A DNA stretch of 11,758 nt from Oscillospiraceae bacterium (GTDB lineage Bacteria > Bacillota > Clostridia > Oscillospirales > Oscillospiraceae). The notes beneath the pieces are model-generated. The model ran no database searches. It was not told the DNA's origin and was given only the letters and a program-made list of their open reading frames with translations. The stretch lies in the NCBI GenBank assembly GCA_016290695.1, contig JAEEUX010000055.1, forward strand, positions 1-11,758, read 5' to 3'. The number at the start of each line of letters is the position of its first letter. Positions within the stretch are counted from its first letter, which is position 1. The translations under genes were made by a program, and so were the position numbers. Positions 6,316-11,758 of this stretch are shown here, piece after piece.

Positions 6316-8664
6316 ATGAAATCATTTTATCATACAAACGCCAAGAGCCTTGAAGAAGCCTCCCACATTCTGGAAAAGGGCAACGCCGATCTTATAGCAG
6401 GCGGCACTGATCTTCTCGGCACTCTTAAGGACAATATTCTTCCGATATACCCTGAGTATGTCGTCAACATCAAGTCCATTCCCGGCCTCGATTACATAAA
6501 GGAAGAGGGCGGAATGCTCAAAATCGGTGCGCTCACGCGCTTGGCCGATATCGCTGAAAACCCCGTAGTCAAGGAGAAATTCGTCGCGCTGGCTCAGGCG
6601 GCGAAGGCCGTCGCCTCCCCGCATCTTCGCGAGATGGGCACCATCGGCGGCAATATCTCCCAGCTTCCGCGCTGCTGGTATTTCCGCAAGGCGGAAAACC
6701 GCTTCGACTGCCTCCGCAAGGGCGGCACGGAGTGCTTCGCCATGCAGGGCGACCACCGCTATCATTCCATCATGGGCGGCGCGAAGGTTCACGCCACGCC
6801 CTGCCAGCAGGAATGCCCGGCGGGCACCGATATCCCCGCCTATAACGCCGAGATCCGCAAGGGCAACTGGGACGGCGCGGCCCGCATCATCATGAAGGTC
6901 AACCCCATGCCCATGCTCACCGGACGCATCTGCGCCCACACCTGCCAGACCAAGTGCAACCAGTGCCAGTTTGGCGACAGCGTTTATATCAACGGCGTCG
7001 AGAGAACCCTCGGCGACTATATCCTTGATAACGCCGACCGCTTCTACACCGCTCCCGAGAAGGAGAACGGCAGAAGCGTCGCCATCGTCGGCGGCGGCCC
7101 GGCCGGTCTTTCCGCAGCGTATTATCTGCGTAAGGCGGGCAACAAGGTCACGGTATACGACGTTAAGGAGGAAGCCGGCGGCATGCTCATGTACGCCATC
7201 CCCGCTTACCGTCTGCCGAAGGACATCGTCCGCCGCTTCATAAAGGCTCTCGCCGGAATGGGCATCGAGTTCAAGACCGGCGTCCGCATCGGCAAGGACG
7301 TTATGCCCGAGGAGCTCGAAAAGCAGTATGACAGCGTCTGCTACTCCACCGGTACCTGGAAGCGCCCCGTCGTCGGTCTCGCCGGCGAGGAGCTCACCAC
7401 CTTCGGCCTTGACTTCCTTGTTGACGTCAAGAAGTGGATGGAAGGCAAAATAGGCTCCGAGGTCGTAGTTACCGGCGGCGGCAACGTCGCTATGGACGTT
7501 GCCATTACGGCAAAGCGCCTCGGCGCGAAGAAGGTCACCATGGCTTGCCTCGAAAGCCGCGAGATAATGCCCGCGAGCCCCGAGGAAATTGCCCGTGCTG
7601 AGGAAGAGGGCGTCATCATCATGCCGTCCTGGGGTCTTTCCAAGGTCGTAGAAGAAAACGGCAAGATCAAGGGCCTCGAAATCAAGCGCTGCGTTTCCGT
7701 CCGCGACGAAACGGGCCGCTTCAACCCCAAGTACGACGAAAACGAGAAGCAGGTCATCCCCGCCGAGAATATCCTCATGGCTGTCGGCCAGACGGTTGAC
7801 CTTTCCTTCCTCGACGAGAAGTATAAGGTTCAGCTCAGCCCGCGCGGTCTTATCGACATCAACGACGATGCTATGACCTCCCGCAAGGGCATTTACGCCG
7901 CCGGTGACGCGGCGACCGGCCCGGGTACCGTTATCCGCGCCATCGCCAACGGTCACAAGGCAGCCCGCGGCATGAACAGATACCTCGGCGTCGACGAAGC
8001 CGTCTGCGAATGTGATTGCGGCACCAACTATCTCAAGTCCGACCCGCAGGGCATCCTCAACACCATCAAGATGAAGCTCCGCGAGGTTGACCTTTCCGAC
8101 CGCGCTATCGATGTTGAAGACTCCTTCAGCGCGACTCAGGAGGAGGCCGCGAAGGAGGCCGGACGCTGCCTGACCTGCTCCTGCTACGCCGTCCATCCCT
8201 CCGATCTCGCCCCCGCGCTCACCGTCCTCAGAGCGCAGGTCGTTACTAACCGCCGCGTAATCGATATCGACGATTTCTTCACCGTAAAGACTCCGAGCAG
8301 CACCGTCCTCGAGGCCGGTGAGATTATCACCGAGATCAGAGTTCCGCAGCTCAAGCTCGGCGAGAAGAGCGCGTTTGTGAAGTTTGCCTTCCGTAAGTCT
8401 ATCGACTTCCCGGTTGTCAACTGCGCCGTTCTTATCGGAACGGAGAAGCCGCGCATCTGCCTCAACGCCATCGCGCCGAAGCCCTATCGCGCCCTCAAGG
8501 CCGAGGAGCTTATCACCGGCAAGGAAATAAACGAGAAGCTTGCTGAGGAAGCCGGAGAAGCCGCCGTTATCGGCGCGCAGCCCTTCGAGTCCACAAGCTA
8601 CAAGGTTCAGCTCTCCAAGGTCATGGTAAAGCGCGCGCTCATCGCCGCCAGCCAGATGAAGTAA
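6316..8664 (+). CDS. FAD subunit of molybdenum hydroxylase with inserted GltD-like NAD(P) oxidoreductase module
   Basis: This 782-residue protein merges two enzymes. Residues 1-157 are the N-terminal half of a CO dehydrogenase/xanthine dehydrogenase FAD subunit: AGGTDLL (28-34), GTIGGNI (108-114), CWYFR (120-124), C132, RKGG (134-137), C140 and YHSIMGG (149-155). Residues 158-622 are a complete GltD/YgfK-like module: a Cys-rich [4Fe-4S] part (C163, C167-P, CPAGTDIPAYN, GRICAHTCQTKCNQC), FAD site VGGGPAGLSAAY (about 258-269), NAD(P) site TGGGNVAMDVA (about 385-395), GIYAAGDAATGPG, and the closing EAGRCLTC. Residues 623-782 resume the FAD subunit with CYAVHPSDLAPAL and its C-terminal domain. 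Ordinary FAD subunits are about 280-300 residues long. The start has TGAGGT at 6303-6308 overlapping the large-subunit stop. The protein likely passes electrons between the Mo enzyme and NAD(P). It is last in the operon, just before a terminator. Confidence 0.93.
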   Translation: MKSFYHTNAKSLEEASHILEKGNADLIAGGTDLLGTLKDNILPIYPEYVVNIKSIPGLDYIKEEGGMLKIGALTRLADIAENPVVKEKFVALAQAAKAVASPHLREMGTIGGNISQLPRCWYFRKAENRFDCLRKGGTECFAMQGDHRYHSIMGGAKVHATPCQQECPAGTDIPAYNAEIRKGNWDGAARIIMKVNPMPMLTGRICAHTCQTKCNQCQFGDSVYINGVERTLGDYILDNADRFYTAPEKENGRSVAIVGGGPAGLSAAYYLRKAGNKVTVYDVKEEAGGMLMYAIPAYRLPKDIVRRFIKALAGMGIEFKTGVRIGKDVMPEELEKQYDSVCYSTGTWKRPVVGLAGEELTTFGLDFLVDVKKWMEGKIGSEVVVTGGGNVAMDVAITAKRLGAKKVTMACLESREIMPASPEEIARAEEEGVIIMPSWGLSKVVEENGKIKGLEIKRCVSVRDETGRFNPKYDENEKQVIPAENILMAVGQTVDLSFLDEKYKVQLSPRGLIDINDDAMTSRKGIYAAGDAATGPGTVIRAIANGHKAARGMNRYLGVDEAVCECDCGTNYLKSDPQGILNTIKMKLREVDLSDRAIDVEDSFSATQEEAAKEAGRCLTCSCYAVHPSDLAPALTVLRAQVVTNRRVIDIDDFFTVKTPSSTVLEAGEIITEIRVPQLKLGEKSAFVKFAFRKSIDFPVVNCAVLIGTEKPRICLNAIAPKPYRALKAEELITGKEINEKLAEEAGEAAVIGAQPFESTSYKVQLSKVMVKRALIAASQMK
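6787..8181 (+). other. GltD/YgfK-like oxidoreductase module inserted within the FAD-subunit domain
   Basis: These 465 codons interrupt the FAD-subunit fold between GGAK (ends at residue 157) and CYAVHPSDLAPAL (starts at residue 623). Removing them joins GGAK directly to CYAVHPSD, the continuous motif expected in uninterrupted family members. The inserted part is complete, from the N-terminal Cys-rich domain to the terminal CLTC motif of GltD-like proteins, and the frame is intact throughout, so this is a designed-looking domain-in-domain fusion rather than debris. Confidence 0.88.
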
Positions 8665-8686
8665 AATACCGCATTAAACACAACAG

Positions 8687-8725
8687 AACGGACGTATGGT
8701 TCTCATGCCATACGTCCGTTTTATT
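8687..8725 (+). terminator. Rho-independent terminator of the hydroxylase operon
   Basis: A perfect 13-base inverted repeat (8687-8699 with 8708-8720) around an 8-base loop is followed by TTTTATTA, 23 bases after the FAD-subunit stop codon. It is a strong intrinsic terminator for the plus strand. On the minus strand the flank is only partly T-rich, so a weaker effect on the convergent genes is possible. The rest of the gap to 8856 is AT-rich; a small inverted repeat, AGAAGCC/GGCTTCT at 8833-8847, lies just past the end of the minus-strand operon but lacks a T-run. Confidence 0.9.
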
Positions 8726-8856
8726 ACTATCCGATTAATACTAATATTCAATTAAAAGAAGAAACGGATATGCGAACAGGTTTCGCGTCAGGCGAGGCGG
8801 GCTTAGCAGAGCATAATGAATATATATGGTCAAGAAGCCGGGCTTCTATTCATCCT

Positions 8857-9693
8857 TCAAATATAAAATATATTGCCCCAGCCGCCGTCCTTGCGGAAGG
8901 TGGGGATGTGCGAGGGCTCAAAGGCCGCGTGGCAGGGCAGACGGAACATTTCGGCGGGGAAATGCCCGTCGCGCCCGGAGGCAATGTCGTCGCAGCAGGC
9001 GATCAGCTCCGCGAGGCCGCCAGCCGGAACTTCACCGTTAAAATGCGAGGCGAGCATACGGTCATAGCTTCCCGAACGCGCCTGAATACGCTCAAGCGAG
9101 GCGCGGTAAGTGAGAAGATCCGTCGAATCCTCGGGAAAGGTGAGCAGGACGCAGCGGTTCACCGTGTCGCCCGTAAAAATGAGCCTGCGCGCCGTGTCGA
9201 TAAAGCAAACGCTGCCGCGCGTATGCCCCGGCGTGTGCAGGACTTCAAGCTCCGTGCCGCCGAGAGGGAAAGTGTCGCCGTCTTCAAAAAAGTGCAGCTT
9301 CGTGTCAAAAAGTCGCGGGAAATACTCCGGACCGAGTGCGGAATAGACCTTCGGTTTAATGTACTTCGGGTAGCCGCTGCGGAATTCGTCGTCCCGCAGC
9401 TTATCGAGCAGCCTTGTGTCGCCGGGATGCGCCCAAGCCTCCTCAAACTGCACCATACCGCCGCTGTGATCCCTGTGCCCATGCGTCAGAAAGAGGCGGA
9501 CGGGCTTATCCGTGAGCGACGCAACGAGCTCGCGCAGCCCCGCGTAGCCGGAGGCAGCGTCGATAAGCGCCGCCGTTTCCTCGCCCTCGACGAGATAGCA
9601 TAGCTCCCCGACGGGGCAGCGAATGCGCGTGACGCCCTCCGCGACGCGCTCGGTTCTGTAAAACTCGCGTTCCATAGTCTCAGCCGCGCTCAT
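8857..9693 (-). CDS. Metallo-beta-lactamase-fold hydrolase
   Basis: This 278-residue protein carries the full metal-site set of the family: THGHRDH (H71, H73, D75, H76), H157 in HTPGHTRGS, D176 in FTGDT and H217 in LASHFNGE. It should bind two metal ions and be an active hydrolase, probably cytoplasmic, since no signal peptide is seen. The overall pattern (LIDAASGYAGL early, HTPGHTRGSVCF mid-protein) is that of glyoxalase II-like MBL enzymes, but nothing fixes the substrate (thioester, lactone, phosphodiester or other). The start ATG at 9693 overlaps the stop of the carrier gene as ATGA and has no clear ribosome site of its own, pointing to translational coupling; an alternative ATG is at codon 7. 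Co-expression with the carrier suggests a possible role on a transported compound. Confidence 0.88.
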   Translation of the reverse strand: MSAAETMEREFYRTERVAEGVTRIRCPVGELCYLVEGEETAALIDAASGYAGLRELVASLTDKPVRLFLTHGHRDHSGGMVQFEEAWAHPGDTRLLDKLRDDEFRSGYPKYIKPKVYSALGPEYFPRLFDTKLHFFEDGDTFPLGGTELEVLHTPGHTRGSVCFIDTARRLIFTGDTVNRCVLLTFPEDSTDLLTYRASLERIQARSGSYDRMLASHFNGEVPAGGLAELIACCDDIASGRDGHFPAEMFRLPCHAAFEPSHIPTFRKDGGWGNIFYI

Positions 9694-10943
9694 TCGGCAA
9701 GCGAGGGGTCAGCCGCAACCATGGCGTCGTCTATCGGGCGGTGCTTGCGGCGGGCGACGTCAAATATCGGGAGCAGCACGAGCGGAACGACGCAGCCCGC
9801 GCCCGCGACGATGAAGGAAAGCGTATAGTCGCCGGTCTCCGCGCCGCTGCGGCTTATCGCCGTGGAAAGCCATGTGAAAAGCGGCGAGGACACGCCGAGA
9901 AACATGAAAGCCATGCCGTAATTCGCGCCCGAATGCTTCGTGCCGAAGGCGTCCGTCGCCAGGGCGGGGAATATCCCGGCGGGGCCGGAATAGCCGCAGA
10001 CTATGAGCATTACGGCGACGATATAGAGCCAGCCTCGCGCGGAGATCATAATGAGCGAGGCGGCAAGAGTCACCGCCGTGAGTATCCAGATAGTGCGCGC
10101 GCGGCCGATTTTGTCGGAAGCCGTCGCCGCCGCGAGACGGCTCAGCGCGCTCGCCACGCCCGTGAGCGAGACGGCAACCGTCGTCATATTTTCGCTCAGC
10201 CCGCGCAGGAGTCCCAATGTTTTGACGCGGGGAATTATCATCATGTAGGCCGCCGGCAAAAACAGCAGTGAAAGCCCGAGGCACCAGAATTCGAGCCGCC
10301 GCACCGCCTCGGAGGGGCGATACTGGCGCTGACGGAGCCGCGCGGCGGGCATGTTGAGCGTTTCAAGATAGCCCTTCGCGGGGTTTTTGATGAATATGCC
10401 CGCGACAATCACGACAATGGGGAAGGTGAAGGACAGCACGCGGAATGCGCCGGGAACGCCGAGTCTCTTGATAAAATACTCGATCAGCGGCCCGAGCACG
10501 ACGGTGGCCAGGCCGAAGGCGCAGACGGAAATGCCCGTGGCGAAGCCGCGCCTGTGCGGGTACCATTTCTGGATGCAGTTGAGCGCGCCGGAATACGAAA
10601 AGCCGACGCCGAGCCCGGCGCAGACGCCGTAGCTGAGGTAAATTAGCCAGGGGATGCCGCTGCCGAGCAGGGACGTGAGCAATAGCCCCGCGCTGAGAAG
10701 GACAGCGCCCAAAATCGTGATAAAGCGCGGGCTCGTCCTGTCCTGTATCGCGCCGCCGATAAGCGTCCCGAGGACGTAGAAGAAGATTATCGCGGAGGAT
10801 ACCATCGTCACGGAGGAAACGTCCCAGCCGTAATGGTCGATGACCGGCTGCTGAAAGACGCTCCATAGGTAAACTATGCCGATGCAGAACATCGTCACAA
10901 GACATGCGGCGACGGAAACGCGCCTCGCCCTTGCGTAATTCAT
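9690..10943 (-). CDS. MFS transporter, OFA (oxalate/formate antiporter-like) family
   Basis: This 417-residue membrane carrier shows about twelve hydrophobic helices and the marks of the OFA family: GIVYLWSVFQQP in the first helix (residues 22-33), a Gly-rich fifth-helix region followed by NCIQKWYPHRRGFATG (about residues 122-137), and a related second half with DKIGRARTIW. OFA members exchange or take up small carboxylates such as oxalate, formate or pyruvate. I see no obvious Lys in the region matching helix 11 of OxlT, where its substrate-binding Lys355 lies, so oxalate is not a safe guess. AAAGGAG at 10953-10959, nine bases upstream, supports the start. It is first of a two-gene operon and overlaps the hydrolase gene by four bases. 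It diverges from the dihydrouridine synthase gene; no strong minus-strand promoter was identified in the short gap. Confidence 0.9.
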   Translation of the reverse strand: MNYARARRVSVAACLVTMFCIGIVYLWSVFQQPVIDHYGWDVSSVTMVSSAIIFFYVLGTLIGGAIQDRTSPRFITILGAVLLSAGLLLTSLLGSGIPWLIYLSYGVCAGLGVGFSYSGALNCIQKWYPHRRGFATGISVCAFGLATVVLGPLIEYFIKRLGVPGAFRVLSFTFPIVVIVAGIFIKNPAKGYLETLNMPAARLRQRQYRPSEAVRRLEFWCLGLSLLFLPAAYMMIIPRVKTLGLLRGLSENMTTVAVSLTGVASALSRLAAATASDKIGRARTIWILTAVTLAASLIMISARGWLYIVAVMLIVCGYSGPAGIFPALATDAFGTKHSGANYGMAFMFLGVSSPLFTWLSTAISRSGAETGDYTLSFIVAGAGCVVPLVLLPIFDVARRKHRPIDDAMVAADPSLAE

Positions 10944-10957
10944 GGCTCAAGACTCCT

Positions 10958-10986
10958 TTGATATTGATTGATGACTGTGTTACAAT
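10958..10986 (+). promoter_or_regulatory. Promoter of the dihydrouridine synthase gene
   Basis: TTGATA at 10958-10963, a 17-base spacer and TACAAT at 10981-10986 with an extended -10 (TGTTACAAT). Initiation near 10993 gives a leader of about 25 bases. The -35 overlaps the ribosome site of the divergent carrier gene, so the two transcription units are tightly packed. Confidence 0.6.
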
Positions 10987-11016
10987 AGAGGCAACAACAG
11001 AGAAAAGAGCACACCT

Positions 11017-11758
11017 ATGAAATATTATTTTGCCCCCATGGAGGGGATAACAAACCATAGCTTTCGCCGCGTCCACAGCCGAAGCTTCGGCGGCGTCGCT
11101 AAATATTATACTCCTTTTATATCCCCTTCTGCAAGCGCTCCTTTTACCGAAAGGGAAATGAGCGAGCTCAGACCCGAAAATAACGAAGGCGTGCCGCTCG
11201 TTCCGCAGCTTCTTGTGAACTCGGCGGAGGCCTTTAACCGCGCCTCGCGCGAGCTTGCCGCGATGGGCTACGCGGAAATAAACCTGAACGCGGGCTGCCC
11301 GTCGAAAACCGTTACGGCGAAGGGCAAGGGCTGCGGCCTGCTCGCCCGCCCGGACAGTCTCCGCAGGCTGCTCGACGGCATTTTCGCCGCGCCGGAAGCG
11401 AAAATCTCCGTGAAGACGCGCCTCGGCATGAAAAACGCCGAGGAATTTGAAAAGCTGCTTGAAATCTACAACGATTACCCCATCCATGAGCTCACAATTC
11501 ACGCGAGGGTTCAGGAGGATTATTATAAGCGTCCCGCGTCCTTCGGCGCCTTCGAGCGCTATTACCCGCGCTGCGCCGCGCCCCTTTGCTATAACGGCGA
11601 CCTGACGACGGCCTCCGCCTGCCGCGATTTTTCGGCGCGGTTCCCGCTCGTTCCGGCGCTCATGCTCGGGCGCGGACTTGTGGGGAACCCGGCGCTCGCA
11701 GAGGAATGTCTCGGCGGCGAAAAGCTCACGCGAAAGCGCCTGCGCGAGTTCCATGACG
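11017..11758 (+). CDS. dus: tRNA-dihydrouridine synthase, 3'-truncated
   Basis: The frame is open from ATG at 11017 to the window edge, giving 247 codons of a protein that is usually about 310-350 residues. It reduces uridine to dihydrouridine in the tRNA D-loop using FMN and NADPH. The TIM-barrel marks are all present: FAPMEGITN at the N-terminus (residues 5-13), LNAGCPSK with catalytic C94, KTRLG with K133, THAR (H162, R164), YNGD (about 192-195) for phosphate binding and LGRGLVGNP (about 217-225). The N-terminal MEGITN form is common in Firmicutes paralogues annotated only as dihydrouridine synthase family, so I do not assign DusA, B or C. The ribosome site is weak (AAAAGAG at about 11003). 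The end lies outside the window. Confidence 0.92.
   Translation, partial: MKYYFAPMEGITNHSFRRVHSRSFGGVAKYYTPFISPSASAPFTEREMSELRPENNEGVPLVPQLLVNSAEAFNRASRELAAMGYAEINLNAGCPSKTVTAKGKGCGLLARPDSLRRLLDGIFAAPEAKISVKTRLGMKNAEEFEKLLEIYNDYPIHELTIHARVQEDYYKRPASFGAFERYYPRCAAPLCYNGDLTTASACRDFSARFPLVPALMLGRGLVGNPALAEECLGGEKLTRKRLREFHD

Noticed and set aside
3278..8664. Annotating the operon as xanthine dehydrogenase xdhABC
   Set aside because: The altered Mo-site motifs and missing catalytic Glu make substrate transfer from xanthine dehydrogenase unsafe; only the superfamily is claimed.
8770..9603. Plus-strand open frame of 277 codons opposite the MBL hydrolase
   Set aside because: The minus strand encodes all metal-binding motifs of a known family over the same bases, and the plus-strand product is Arg-rich and domainless.
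10363..11754. Minus-strand open frame crossing the carrier and the dihydrouridine synthase genes
   Set aside because: It spans two well-supported genes on opposite strands in other frames and its product has no recognisable domain.
1..11758. CRISPR arrays, tRNA or rRNA genes, insertion sequences, phage genes
   Set aside because: No spaced direct repeats, cloverleaf-like sequence, transposase or integrase motifs, or terminal inverted repeats were seen on either strand by eye.

Overview
The window looks like chromosome of a Gram-positive anaerobe of the Clostridia (an Oscillospiraceae/Ruminococcaceae-type gut bacterium is my best guess). The reasons are strong AGGAGG-type ribosome sites, short operon spacings, moderately high GC with AT-rich promoters, and protein families typical of that group. 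This placement is inference; no rRNA or other marker is present.

Region 1 (1-2558, plus strand) holds the 3' end of a gene for a secreted or surface protein anchored by one C-terminal membrane helix. It is followed 15 bases later by a complete fused permease/ATPase ABC transporter of the YddA/SbmA-BacA/ABCD type. The two are probably one operon.

Region 2 (2559-3277) is 719 bases that I read as non-coding. It starts with a hairpin just after the transporter gene. It then has a good promoter at 2683-2711, a stretch rich in inverted repeats (about 2770-3113), and a second good promoter at 3156-3185. A short palindrome lies between the second promoter and the next gene.

Region 3 (3278-8664, plus strand) is the centre of interest: a three-gene operon for a molybdenum hydroxylase of the xanthine dehydrogenase/aldehyde oxidoreductase superfamily, ended by a clear rho-independent terminator. 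All three subunits are unusual. The [2Fe-2S] subunit carries an N-terminal classical C2H2 zinc-finger motif. The molybdopterin subunit lacks the usual GGGFG motif and appears to have His where the family has its catalytic Glu. The FAD subunit is split in two by a complete GltD/YgfK-like [4Fe-4S]/FAD/NAD(P) oxidoreductase module of about 465 residues, inserted between two adjacent conserved motifs. Together they suggest an electron path from the Mo site through two [2Fe-2S] clusters and FAD, then through [4Fe-4S] and a second FAD to NAD(P). The substrate cannot be told from the sequence.

Region 4 (8857-10943, minus strand) is a two-gene operon: an OFA-family (oxalate/formate antiporter-like) MFS carrier, then a metallo-beta-lactamase-fold hydrolase that overlaps it by ATGA. 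It runs convergently towards region 3.

Region 5 (11017-end, plus strand) is the start of a tRNA-dihydrouridine synthase gene, cut by the window edge and transcribed divergently from the carrier.
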